Positions 45,681 to 53,958 of a stretch of 64,000 bases of DNA are shown piece after piece. The stretch is from Bdellovibrionales bacterium (lineage in GTDB: Bacteria; Bdellovibrionota; Bdellovibrionia; Bdellovibrionales; UBA1609): the NCBI GenBank assembly GCA_020628165.1, contig JAHDFM010000019.1:1-64000 (forward strand), in the 5' to 3' direction. How positions within the stretch are numbered: the first letter of the stretch is position 1; every line of letters begins with the position of its first letter. The position numbers and the translations under genes are program-made. The notes below the pieces were generated by a model. It worked only from the letters and a program-made list of their open reading frames with translations. It was not told the DNA's origin and ran no database searches.

Positions 45681-46106
45681 ATGGATTCTTGGTATAAAAA
45701 TGGATTAAAATTTGAATGTCAGGGTTCAGGAAAATGCTGCACCTCTCATGGTGAGTATGGCTATGTTTACCTTACAAATAAAGACATAAAAAAAGCCAGT
45801 CAGTTTTTAAACTTAACTGTGAAAAAATTTATAAATGAATACTGTGAACTTGATCACGACAGTGAAAGTTACTTTTTAAATCAAGGCTCTGACAAAGATT
45901 GTCTTTTTCTTCAAAACAAGAAATGCAGTATTTATACTGCAAGGCCAATGCAGTGTAAGACATGGCCTTTTTGGCCAGAAACAATGAACGCTAAAACATG
46001 GAAAAAAGAAGTGGCCAACTTTTGCCCTGGCATAAACAAAGGGCGCCTATATAGCGCCCAAGAGATCGATAATATTGTTAATGAGCAATTGCTCAGTGAG
46101 ATTTAA
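45681..46106 (+). CDS. YkgJ-family cysteine-cluster protein
   Basis: A 141-residue protein with the UPF0153/YkgJ cysteine pattern, thought to bind Zn or Fe: C-x-G-x-G-x-C-C near the start (FECQGSGKCCTSHGEYGYVY) and C-x(7)-C...C in CLFLQNKKCSIYTARPMQC, with RPMQCKTWPFWPE typical of the family. It has no signal peptide, so it is cytoplasmic. The biochemical role is unknown. A GGGCGC/GCGCCC hairpin (46041-46059) lies inside its 3' coding region. It converges on the DksA-like gene. Confidence 0.85.
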   Translation: MDSWYKNGLKFECQGSGKCCTSHGEYGYVYLTNKDIKKASQFLNLTVKKFINEYCELDHDSESYFLNQGSDKDCLFLQNKKCSIYTARPMQCKTWPFWPETMNAKTWKKEVANFCPGINKGRLYSAQEIDNIVNEQLLSEI

Positions 46107-46110
46107 AAAA

Positions 46111-46137
46111 GCGTAGTTATCATCCTGATAAAAACGC
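46111..46137 (-). terminator. Candidate terminator of the DksA-like gene
   Basis: A hairpin of GCGT...ACGC and TATCA...TGATA with a 3 by 3 internal loop and a TCC apex. On the minus strand it is followed by TTTTTT and starts 16 bases after the stop of the DksA-like gene at 46153, as a Rho-independent terminator would. The broken stem makes it only moderately convincing. Confidence 0.45.
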
Positions 46138-46152
46138 CCCCAAACACAAATT

Positions 46153-46524
46153 TTAGCGCGCGTAACGCTTACCCATACTTTCTCTAATTTCAGCACCTTC
46201 TATGCTTAGGCGTGTCCACGGGATGGCCAGTAAGCGCTCATTTTCGATAAGCTCTTCTGTTTCTTCGCACACACCATAGGTGCCTGATTCAATTCTGGCT
46301 AAAGCCATTTCAATTTCAACAAGTTGTTTTCTAAAACGCTCGTTAAGACGCAAAAATTGGCTCTCTTCCAAGGCTCTAACCGTGAGGTCACCCTCATCGC
46401 CACCTTTATTGTCTTCTCTGTTGAAGTTCTCTCTCGCCTCTTTGATGCGGTTCAGTATATCTTCTTTGGATAGCAATAGCTTCTGTTTGCATTTTTCGAC
46501 CAAGTCTTTTGGTAGTGTAGACAT
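46153..46524 (-). CDS. DksA/TraR-family protein with a decayed zinc finger
   Basis: A 123-residue relative of DksA, which binds the secondary channel of RNA polymerase. The layout is right: an N-terminal coiled coil, the acidic tip loop (NKGGDEGDLTVRALEES) and a C-terminal GTYGVCEETEELIENERLLA then IPWTRLSIEGAEI. In zinc-binding members the C-terminal part has four cysteines; here only the first (CEET) remains, and the rest are replaced (E-T, and S-I-E-G-A where C-I-E-C is usual). The fold may hold without metal, as in the zinc-free DksA2 type. Strong GGGAGGG site before the ATG. Single gene, divergent from the CaCA antiporter. Confidence 0.85.
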   Translation of the reverse strand: MSTLPKDLVEKCKQKLLLSKEDILNRIKEARENFNREDNKGGDEGDLTVRALEESQFLRLNERFRKQLVEIEMALARIESGTYGVCEETEELIENERLLAIPWTRLSIEGAEIRESMGKRYAR

Positions 46525-46815
46525 AATTCCCTCCCTGTCGTTCCGTTAGCAACTTGTTAGTGCCAAAGTGGAACTGAACTATTTACACACTGACCAGGTA
46601 ATTTTTGCAAGAACTTTTTCTTAAAAACCCTTAATGTGCTTAAATATACTACATTAGTCTGGTTCAACCGATTGGACGAAAGTAAAGCCCATAGGGATTT
46701 TCAAAAACTTAAATTATCTAAAATTATATTATCTGTATGCGTCACGTTGCGACAATTAAAAACATTCTACACTCCCTTAAAATGATTATCTCAAAAAAAT
46801 AAGTTACCTTCGGCT
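46525..46815. other. Divergent intergenic region, no gene seen
   Basis: This gap of 291 bases separates two divergent genes. TATACT near 46650 could be a -10 element for the plus-strand antiporter gene, but no matching -35 is clear. I see no repeat, hairpin or short gene. Confidence 0.35.
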
Positions 46816-47763
46816 ATGACATTAATTACTGCGCTATTATTACTATTATTAGGTTTTGTATTACTTGTTTTTGGTGGAGACTTACTTGTTAAGGGCGCCA
46901 TTGGCCTTGCGGAGAAGCTAAATGTCTCCCCATTAATAATTGGCTTAACAATTGTAGCCGCTGGCACATCAGCCCCAGAAATTATCACTAGCTTCATGGC
47001 ATCTATGAAAGGCAATCCTGACATTGCCATTGGCAACATCGTCGGCTCGAACCTTTTTAATATGTTAGGTATCTTAGGTGTTACTTCATTATTAACAGTG
47101 AACATCATTAGTAAAACCATTATCAAATCTGAATTTGTACTGTTGGTCTTTTTTACTTTGGCTTTTATGGGACTCACCTGGGACCAGCAAGTAACGATGA
47201 CTGACTCTTCAATTTTTATAGCCTTGTTGGTTGGGTTTATTTTATTCACCATCTACAGAGCCAAAAAATATAAGTTACAACCTGTCGACGAAGAAGAACT
47301 TGAAAGTTACTCAAACTTTAAAGTCACCTTACTCGCACTCATTGGAGGCTTTGTTTTATTAATAGTTGGTTCTGAATTTGCTCTTCGAGCAGGGATTCGC
47401 CTTGGGCAAATAGCTGGCCTCTCAGACAGAATTATTGGGCTTACCATCATATCGGTTGGAACTGGTTTACCAGAACTTGCCGCCTCAGCAATGGCTGCTC
47501 TTCGCAAACAAGGAGATCTAGCTTTTTCTAATATTATTGGGTCAAACATTATTAATACCCTGGGCATTCCTGCCACTGCAGGCTTATTTGCTACGGCGCA
47601 AATTGATGCCTCTATTGTACAATTTGACTCACCTATTTTGCTTATATCTACTTTACTGATCTTCCCACTAGCTTACATTTGTAAATTTAGGTTTTCTAAA
47701 GTGAGTGGGCTCATACTCACCATTGCTTATTCAAGTTATATTGCTTATTTGTGTTTTAATTAA
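46816..47763 (+). CDS. CaCA-family cation antiporter (YrbG-like)
   Basis: A 315-residue membrane protein with about ten helices in two inverted halves, each with the alpha-repeat of calcium/cation antiporters: GLTIVAAGTSAPEIITSFMA with GNIVGSNLFN in the first, GLTIISVGTGLPELAASAMA with SNIIGSNIINT in the second. The conserved E of SAPE and LPE is the ion-binding residue. It would exchange Ca2+ or Na+ for Na+ or K+; which is unknown. Start ATG 46816 has a weak ribosome binding site. Confidence 0.92.
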   Translation: MTLITALLLLLLGFVLLVFGGDLLVKGAIGLAEKLNVSPLIIGLTIVAAGTSAPEIITSFMASMKGNPDIAIGNIVGSNLFNMLGILGVTSLLTVNIISKTIIKSEFVLLVFFTLAFMGLTWDQQVTMTDSSIFIALLVGFILFTIYRAKKYKLQPVDEEELESYSNFKVTLLALIGGFVLLIVGSEFALRAGIRLGQIAGLSDRIIGLTIISVGTGLPELAASAMAALRKQGDLAFSNIIGSNIINTLGIPATAGLFATAQIDASIVQFDSPILLISTLLIFPLAYICKFRFSKVSGLILTIAYSSYIAYLCFN

Positions 47764-47990
47764 TTGCCATGGCCCATATTCGTAAATAGGCATTAAAATT
47801 TATAGTGGAGATAGGGTCTTAACTATGTTGAAAAAATAAAGTTTAATTTTCAATCATAAATTGTTGAGCTTGCAGAATGGAAATCCTCAGCGAATTCTTA
47901 ATTGAGCCTATTTTTTTAAGGTAATGGTTCATTTTAAACTTTCTATCATTCAATATCGTTTATAATAAATTTGATATTATGATGTATGAT

Positions 47991-48485
47991 TTACTTATTT
48001 CTGTAAGAGGAAATATCTATAACATCTGCGTCTTTTTCAAGTGTTCGCTTCTTTTTAACAGGTTCGCTCTGTGAGCCCCTGTTTTCAAATGGGTTTCCAG
48101 TGTAAACATGAATTTTGCCAATGTTGATGCCTTTTTGAAAAAGTTTTTTCAAACTGATCACCCAAAAGTTTCTGGCAAAAGGAAGAATGAAGCTCATACC
48201 CAAAGCGTCGGTAATAAAACCAGGAGCGATCATCAAAAGTCCACCTACAAAAACCAAAAGGGCTTCGATAAAAAAAGTCGATGGTTCTTTGCCTGAACGC
48301 AATTGCGATTCAATTTGCCCTAAAACCTGCTTGCCTTGTGTTTTAGCGGCATAAGCACCGATGATGCCAGATACAATGATCAGCCCGACGGTGTCCCACG
48401 TACCGATCACTTCACCCACTTTTAAAAGCAGATAAATCTCAGCTAAGGGAACTAATGTAAAAATCGCAAATAAAATAAAAAACAA
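47991..48485 (-). CDS. fxsA: FxsA-family membrane protein
   Basis: A 164-residue membrane protein with the FxsA pattern: FILFAIFTLVPLAEIYLLLK, a short GTWDTVGLIIVSGIIGAYA helix, KTQG and LVFVGGLLMIAPGFITDALG. In E. coli overexpressed FxsA interferes with exclusion of phage T7 by the F plasmid; the general role is unknown. The start is TTG 48485; GGAG lies upstream inside the xthA stop region, so translation is coupled to xthA. The C-tail is basic and cytoplasmic. Confidence 0.88.
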   Translation of the reverse strand: MFFILFAIFTLVPLAEIYLLLKVGEVIGTWDTVGLIIVSGIIGAYAAKTQGKQVLGQIESQLRSGKEPSTFFIEALLVFVGGLLMIAPGFITDALGMSFILPFARNFWVISLKKLFQKGINIGKIHVYTGNPFENRGSQSEPVKKKRTLEKDADVIDISSYRNK

Positions 48486-49253
48486 TCACAACTCCATTTC
48501 TATAATGACTGGGCAGTGATCAGATCCATGTTGGTCTTGTAAGACTTGAGCTGAACTGACCTTGTCCATTAGACCCTTTGTAGCACAAATGTAGTCAATT
48601 CTCCAGCCCCTATTGGTTTTCCTTGCGTTCTCACGGTAAGACCACCATGAAAATTGACCTTCTTTGTCCGGGTGGAACTCTCTAAATGTATCGTAAAATC
48701 CAATACTTAAAAAATAATCCAGCCACTCTCGCTCTTCCGGCAAAAAGCCACTCACTCGTGACAACTTTACAGGGTCATAAACATCATGCTCTTTATGAGC
48801 CACGTTGTAGTCTCCCAAAACAATAACTTCTTCACCAGAGTCAATGAGCTTCTTTAAGTACTTAGTGAATCTTTTTAAAAAATCTTGCTTAAACAAATGC
48901 CGTTCTTCACGTGCTGATCCGTTGGGGAAATAAACATTAAATACAGTGAAGCCCTTATGTTTGGTCACAACAAAACGGCCCTCCGTATCAAATTTTCTTA
49001 TGCCTATCCCATAGTTTTGTTGTAAGCAGTCCTCTTTAAGAAAAGTGGCTGTTCCTGAGTAGCCCTTTCTAAAAGCCGCTGACCAATATGAAGTTCGGCC
49101 GTTTAAGTTCACTAACTCCGGCTCTAGTTGACCCGGGTGAGCCTTAGTTTCTTGCAAACAAAATATGTCGGGATCCTGTTGTGTATAAAAATCTAATAAA
49201 CCCTTCTGAGCACAAGCTCTAATTCCATTCACATTCCAAGATATAATTTTCAA
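48486..49253 (-). CDS. xthA: Exodeoxyribonuclease III
   Basis: AP endonuclease and 3' exonuclease of the EEP superfamily that acts in base-excision repair. At 255 residues it is standard length. Catalytic features are SWNVNGIRAC (N), CLQETKA (E), GDYNVAHKEHDV (D/N), RIDYICATKG (D) and the terminal GSDHCPVIIEME (DH). The start codon is TTG 49253, with AGG of GAGGTCCCA upstream. It is first in an operon with fxsA and is divergent from the ATP-grasp gene. Confidence 0.96.
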   Translation of the reverse strand: MKIISWNVNGIRACAQKGLLDFYTQQDPDIFCLQETKAHPGQLEPELVNLNGRTSYWSAAFRKGYSGTATFLKEDCLQQNYGIGIRKFDTEGRFVVTKHKGFTVFNVYFPNGSAREERHLFKQDFLKRFTKYLKKLIDSGEEVIVLGDYNVAHKEHDVYDPVKLSRVSGFLPEEREWLDYFLSIGFYDTFREFHPDKEGQFSWWSYRENARKTNRGWRIDYICATKGLMDKVSSAQVLQDQHGSDHCPVIIEMEL

Positions 49254-49316
49254 TGGGACCTCGTCTTTACTTTAAATACATGTTGCTTCTGAACCAGATA
49301 ATTTATAAAAAAAAAT

Positions 49317-50477
49317 ATGTCTGATCTCAGTTCTTTTCATATGAAAATTAAGCAATCGTTACAAGAAAATTATCCAAATTTAAACACTGACCTTGATAAA
49401 TACTTAAATGTTTTTAGTCCGAACACAGTTGAGCTTGACCATTCTATTTTGCAACAAATAAAAAACTTTGTAAGTGTCGCCTTTAAACTTTCACGCCATG
49501 AAAATTTACAAAAGCAACTTTTTGAACTTTACCCAGAAAAAGCAAATAACATTTATAAAAAAGCTCCAAACCAATCTGTTTTGATGTCTTATGATTTTCA
49601 TATCACTGATCAACATATAAAACTGATTGAAATCAACACAAATGCTTCAAGTTTCACTATTGGCAATGTTATATCAGAGTTGCAGCACAAAAAATCACAT
49701 ATAGAAGCGATTAAACAGAGCTTTCATCAAGAAATCAAACACACCGGTAAAAAACAAGTGAACCTTGCTATCATTGATGATTGTCCGTCAGAACAAAAAC
49801 TATATTTGGAATTTTTACTTTACAAAGAGCTCTTTAAAAGATGGGGACACACTTGCTCCATCATAGATGTGGATCAACTGCAGCTTAAAAATGGTGTCCC
49901 CATTGACTCATCAGGCACTCCTATTGATTTTATCTACAATCGCTACTGTGACTTTTACTTAGAAGAAGATCGATCAAAACAACTGCTGGAGGCTTACCTT
50001 AATCAAAAAGTGATTTTGAGCCCGCAACCCAAAGAGTATTTTTTACTCGCAGACAAACAAAGAATGACCGACTGGCAAACACTAAATCTCGATGAGTACA
50101 TTAACTCTGAAGAGCAAGATATCTTGTTTTCGACGCTTTTAGAGTCACGACTCATCAAACATTTTGATGCTGAAACACTTTGGCAAAATAAAAAGAAATA
50201 TTTTTTTAAACCAGCACAGTCCTTTGGTGGCAAGTCAGCCTATCGCGGTAAAAACATCACCAAAAAAGTGTTTCAAAGATTACTCAATGAAAACACTCTC
50301 GTACAAGAGTATGCAGCTCCTGGCACCATTGAAGCACAAGACCAAAAGTGGAAATACGATTTAAGAGTTTATTGTTATCAAGATAAAATAGATCAAATTG
50401 TCGCAAGAACCTACCAAGGTCAAACAACCAATGCTTCCACCCTGGGAGGGGGCATAAGTCTAGTCACATTTAATTAA
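49317..50477 (+). CDS. ATP-grasp-fold ligase-like protein
   Basis: A 386-residue cytoplasmic protein. The N-half contains SYDFHITDQHIKLIEINTNA, typical of the substrate domain of ATP-grasp ligases, followed by a Rossmann-like part (NLAIIDDCPSEQKLYLEFLL). The C-half has ATP-grasp elements: FFKPAQSFGGKSAYRG (ATP-binding lysine and glycine loop), NTLVQEYAAPGTIE (hinge), KYDLRVYC and ARTYQGQTTNASTLGGGISL (metal-binding acidic/asparagine region). Such enzymes join a carboxylate to an amine through an acyl-phosphate. The substrate is unknown. The next gene (SelO-like) begins 106 bases later on the same strand, and the two probably work together. Confidence 0.75.
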   Translation: MSDLSSFHMKIKQSLQENYPNLNTDLDKYLNVFSPNTVELDHSILQQIKNFVSVAFKLSRHENLQKQLFELYPEKANNIYKKAPNQSVLMSYDFHITDQHIKLIEINTNASSFTIGNVISELQHKKSHIEAIKQSFHQEIKHTGKKQVNLAIIDDCPSEQKLYLEFLLYKELFKRWGHTCSIIDVDQLQLKNGVPIDSSGTPIDFIYNRYCDFYLEEDRSKQLLEAYLNQKVILSPQPKEYFLLADKQRMTDWQTLNLDEYINSEEQDILFSTLLESRLIKHFDAETLWQNKKKYFFKPAQSFGGKSAYRGKNITKKVFQRLLNENTLVQEYAAPGTIEAQDQKWKYDLRVYCYQDKIDQIVARTYQGQTTNASTLGGGISLVTFN

Positions 50478-50583
50478 AATACAGCAGGACCAAAGTTATA
50501 TTAGGCCTAAATATTTTATGACAAAAGTGTGTTTATCACCAGCAAACGTAGAGTTAAAGCTGATTTAAGGCGATAATACACTT

Positions 50584-52392
50584 ATGGGTTTAAAGTCAGT
50601 CAAATCAAATACTAAGCAAAAAGATCTCTATAGAAAATTTGATAAAATCAATGGCACGCATCCTTGGAGTGACATCGAAAATGGTCACGTCAAGTATCAA
50701 GTCCGAGAGCTTGATAAAGGACAAACCATTTACTTTAACTTCAACTTAGCTAAAGAAATGGGACTTATTGATAAATGTCATCCCCACAAAATGAATGCTA
50801 AACTCAATAAAAAAATTCTTTCGACCTTTAATTTACGTATCATCAATGAATACGATGTTGAAAATAATTTATTCACTAATGAAGTGACAAAAGAGCACGC
50901 ATACATTGCCTCCAGATATTTACAATTACAGCACAAAGACAAGCGTGGTCTCTCATCTGGAGACGGCCGTGGATTGTGGAATGGGTATATCAAACACAAA
51001 GGTGTTACCTGGGATGTTAGCAGTCGTGGGACAGGAGTCACTTGCTTAGCTCCAGGTGCAGTGAAGTCAGGCCGCAACTTACAAACTGGCACTGAGGAGT
51101 TTGGTTATGGTTGCGGACTTGCTGAGATAGATGAACTCATTGGTACAGCCATTATGTCTGAAACCATTCACAACTATGGCTTTGAAACAGAGCGCATGCT
51201 TGCCATTGTCGATTTTGGAGATGGATGTGGTATCGGTGTGCGAGCTGGTAAAAACTTAATTCGACCGGCCCACCTATTTTTACATCTCAAACAAAATAAT
51301 CTTGAAAGCCTCAAGCAAGCTGTCGACTATTATATTGATAGACAAATCAACAACAAAGACTGGCAATTTGGCCCTAAAGAAAACAAATACAGTGCTATGT
51401 TAGACTATATTTGCGATAGCTTTGCAAGATTCAGCGCACGCTTAGAAAGAGAATATCTTTTTACTTGGCTAGATTGGGATGGTGACAACGTCCTTGCCAA
51501 TGCTGGGCTTATTGATTATGGCAGCATTCGGTGGCTGGGCTTGAGACACGATAAATATCGCTACGATGATGTTCAACGTTACTCAACAACTCTGAACGAA
51601 CAAAAAGGGAAAGCTCAACTCACTGTGCAAGTCTTCGCCCAACTCATAGATTACATAAAAACAAAAAAGAAAAAACCGCTGGTTGATTTTAAAAGCCATA
51701 AAATCATAAAACAGTTCAATGACCAGTTCGATGAACAGATTAAAAAACATTTTATGTATCAAATAGGATTGAATTCGAAAAATATCGAAAAACTTTTTAC
51801 ACGTCATAAAAAAATCATTGATGACATCTATTTTGATTTTCAATTTTTTGAAAAATTAAAAACAGAGCAAGGAGTCGTCGAAGTTGAAGATGGCATAAAC
51901 CACCCGCCGATTCTAAATATGCGTTATTTTTTATTGAAACTGCCACAATATCTTTTGATAGAAAATTTTGAACTCGACAATCCAAAAATTGATAGCTTTA
52001 TTTATGAGACTGCCAGTGAATTTGCCACTGAACACGACATCAAACACCTCAGCAAATATGAAGATCGTTTTATGAATTTAATTCGCAATTATTCTCAATT
52101 GATGACTCAATTTAATTCAAAACAAATTGATAAACTTATACAACGATCAAAACAAATCAATAAACAAGAACGAATGACAGGGAACGCTCTGATTTTTATT
52201 GTTCAAAAAATAATGAAATTAAAAGGTCACGTAAGTCATATTTCTATTCAAAAAATCATTGAAGCTTTGATCACAAAACAAATGCTGAATCTCGATGATG
52301 AAACCAGTTTTAACTACCGATTGAATCCAAAAGAAAAACAAGCTTTAAATAGCTTTGACAACTTAATTCAGATTTACAAAGAAGATCTTTAA
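50584..52392 (+). CDS. Divergent SelO-like (YdiU/UPF0061) pseudokinase, predicted protein AMPylase
   Basis: A 602-residue protein that I match to SelO by ordered motifs. SSGDGRGLWNGYI at 124-136 stands for the LGDGRA region; WDVSSRGTGVTCLAPGA for KGAGxTPYSR; AEIDELIGTAIMSETIHNYG for the REFL..SEAMH..G helix; GIGVRAGKNLIRPAHLFLHL for the VRVA..HIRFGHFEHF stretch; and LDWDGDNVLANAGLIDYGSI holds N302 and D311, with the same nine-residue spacing as the SelO NTDN...IDYG metal ligands. SelO transfers AMP from ATP to Ser/Thr/Tyr residues. Overall similarity is low and the 280-residue C-terminal part is unfamiliar, so AMPylation is inference. It probably shares a transcript with the ATP-grasp gene. 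Confidence 0.68.
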   Translation: MGLKSVKSNTKQKDLYRKFDKINGTHPWSDIENGHVKYQVRELDKGQTIYFNFNLAKEMGLIDKCHPHKMNAKLNKKILSTFNLRIINEYDVENNLFTNEVTKEHAYIASRYLQLQHKDKRGLSSGDGRGLWNGYIKHKGVTWDVSSRGTGVTCLAPGAVKSGRNLQTGTEEFGYGCGLAEIDELIGTAIMSETIHNYGFETERMLAIVDFGDGCGIGVRAGKNLIRPAHLFLHLKQNNLESLKQAVDYYIDRQINNKDWQFGPKENKYSAMLDYICDSFARFSARLEREYLFTWLDWDGDNVLANAGLIDYGSIRWLGLRHDKYRYDDVQRYSTTLNEQKGKAQLTVQVFAQLIDYIKTKKKKPLVDFKSHKIIKQFNDQFDEQIKKHFMYQIGLNSKNIEKLFTRHKKIIDDIYFDFQFFEKLKTEQGVVEVEDGINHPPILNMRYFLLKLPQYLLIENFELDNPKIDSFIYETASEFATEHDIKHLSKYEDRFMNLIRNYSQLMTQFNSKQIDKLIQRSKQINKQERMTGNALIFIVQKIMKLKGHVSHISIQKIIEALITKQMLNLDDETSFNYRLNPKEKQALNSFDNLIQIYKEDL

Positions 52393-52416
52393 TTTTTTAT
52401 ATCAAATAATGATCGC

Positions 52417-53529
52417 TTAATCAGTCTCAATCATTGTCAGAGCGTACTTAAAAGCAAACACCGTTGGACAGAATATAGACTGATTTCTTATATAATTTTC
52501 TTTTTCTTTGTCTGTTTTTATATCGTTATTTGGACAAGCTCCTAAATTATAAGGTTGTTCTAGCGGGGTCCAAGTTTTTTCTGTGTATAAGCTGTGGTTA
52601 AAAATTTCAGTATAACCCATTTCTGTGACCTCTGAGGGCGAACTTCTTTTGAGATCAATTCCTTCTTGTCCTTCAAAACTGCCCTTTAATGCCACCCTGT
52701 GTCTGTCGACTTCACAAGCCTTCATTTGTCTTAAAATTATGTCTTCGTAATCTTCATCTGTGGGGGTCGGTGTTTTCAAACATATTTTAGGATCACTGTC
52801 TTGATTGTTAGTGTGCATTTCAGCACTCTGCCAATCACCTATGATAAGAGTTGGATAAGTTTTAAATAACCTTGCTGGCACAGAGCTTGCCATATATTTT
52901 CTAAGATTTTTAATTTGTACTGTTCTTAACCCATCTCCTTTATTGCCATCAAAATCTCGCTCCATTAAATTGAGTGCCACTAAATTAAAAGCAAACTTAT
53001 TAGATTTTTTTCGAATCACACCATGAAAACCATATTTTGTAGCTGATCCTAAATTAATTTTGAATTCATCATCTTCGGGAGCAGCAATCTCAAAGTATTT
53101 ATTTGAAAAGCAAACGACAATATTACTGTCATTACTTTCACCGGTGGAAACACATTTTAACTGCACACCATTTAAAATTTGTAAGAGATGACTTGCACCA
53201 CGATTGCCATGAACATTGTTAAAAATGGCTATATTTGTTTCACTTTGTTCAAATATCTTTTTTTGCACAGTTGCTTTTAAGTAACGAACCTTACCAGCAT
53301 CCTCGTCATCTTTGTCTTTTGGGTTGTCTGGATCGGGAATATTAACGTTGTTACCAAGATCATCAAAACTAAAAACAGTAAAGTTAATTTCACCAGGCTT
53401 TGGAATTACAACCTTACCACTTGCTTGAGAGCCATTACCTCCGGGCGGTGTTTTATAAACACCTGGAGAGGTGCTGTTTCTGTCACATGAAAATAAGAAT
53501 GGGACCAAAAAAAGTATTAGTAGGCGCAT
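52417..53529 (-). CDS. Lipoprotein, possible EEP (nuclease/phosphatase-like) fold
   Basis: A 370-residue lipoprotein: signal MRLLILFLVPFLFSC with lipobox cysteine at 15, then a proline/glycine-rich tether. The globular part follows an endonuclease/exonuclease/phosphatase-like order: INFTVFSFDDLGNN, NIAIFNNVHGNRGASHLLQI, HGVIRKKSNKFAFNLVALNL with a following R..Q helix, and PTLIIGDWQSAE where the family has GDFN. The usual catalytic glutamate and the terminal DH are missing, so it is probably not an active nuclease. The fold is a guess from motif order. It converges on the SelO-like gene with 24 bases between. Confidence 0.6.
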   Translation of the reverse strand: MRLLILFLVPFLFSCDRNSTSPGVYKTPPGGNGSQASGKVVIPKPGEINFTVFSFDDLGNNVNIPDPDNPKDKDDEDAGKVRYLKATVQKKIFEQSETNIAIFNNVHGNRGASHLLQILNGVQLKCVSTGESNDSNIVVCFSNKYFEIAAPEDDEFKINLGSATKYGFHGVIRKKSNKFAFNLVALNLMERDFDGNKGDGLRTVQIKNLRKYMASSVPARLFKTYPTLIIGDWQSAEMHTNNQDSDPKICLKTPTPTDEDYEDIILRQMKACEVDRHRVALKGSFEGQEGIDLKRSSPSEVTEMGYTEIFNHSLYTEKTWTPLEQPYNLGACPNNDIKTDKEKENYIRNQSIFCPTVFAFKYALTMIETD

Positions 53530-53582
53530 CCAAAAATCCTTTTTTGAATTTAAATTTATGCAAAGAAAATCTCTTAATTTTT

Positions 53583-53789
53583 ATGACTACAATTAAAACT
53601 CAACTACAAATGATAACAGATTTATATTGGGCTGGGTTTTACAAATATTCAGTAGCTGGAGTCATATTTACGAGACAGACTTTACTCACATTACTTTTTA
53701 ATTATACAAATAAAAAAGTAGACCAACAAGAAATTAAGATGATACCGGAACAGATTCTGTTTTTTCACACTCGACTTGTTTCTACTTAA
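53583..53789 (+). CDS. Doubtful short ORF
   Basis: A 68-codon frame from ATG 53583 in the gap after the minus-strand lipoprotein gene. It has no Shine-Dalgarno, signal peptide or recognisable motif. A longer version in the same frame would overlap the lipoprotein gene's 5' end antisense and is less likely still. Listed so that the gap 53530-53958 is accounted for; the rest of the gap is AT-rich and must carry the promoter of the hydroxylase gene. Confidence 0.2.
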   Translation: MTTIKTQLQMITDLYWAGFYKYSVAGVIFTRQTLLTLLFNYTNKKVDQQEIKMIPEQILFFHTRLVST

Positions 53790-53958
53790 AGTGTGGATTT
53801 AAAAGTGTAAGCACAATCTTGCAATTCATATATGTTTATTTTATAAGCAATTTATTGATTAAAAAATTAAATAATTACAGTGCTTTACGGGTTATCCGCT
53901 GTCTTGCTATTCAATTTGATTAATATTATATTAGCAAACGATAAAGAGGAGCTATAGT

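Noticed and set aside
46041-46059. Hairpin GGGCGC/GCGCCC as a terminator
   Set aside because: It lies inside the YkgJ-like coding frame, followed by more conserved codons and no T-run.
53400-53789. A 129-codon plus-strand gene overlapping the lipoprotein 5' end
   Set aside because: It would run antisense to a lipoprotein signal sequence with clear lipobox; no start site or family. Only the part from 53583 is kept, at low confidence.
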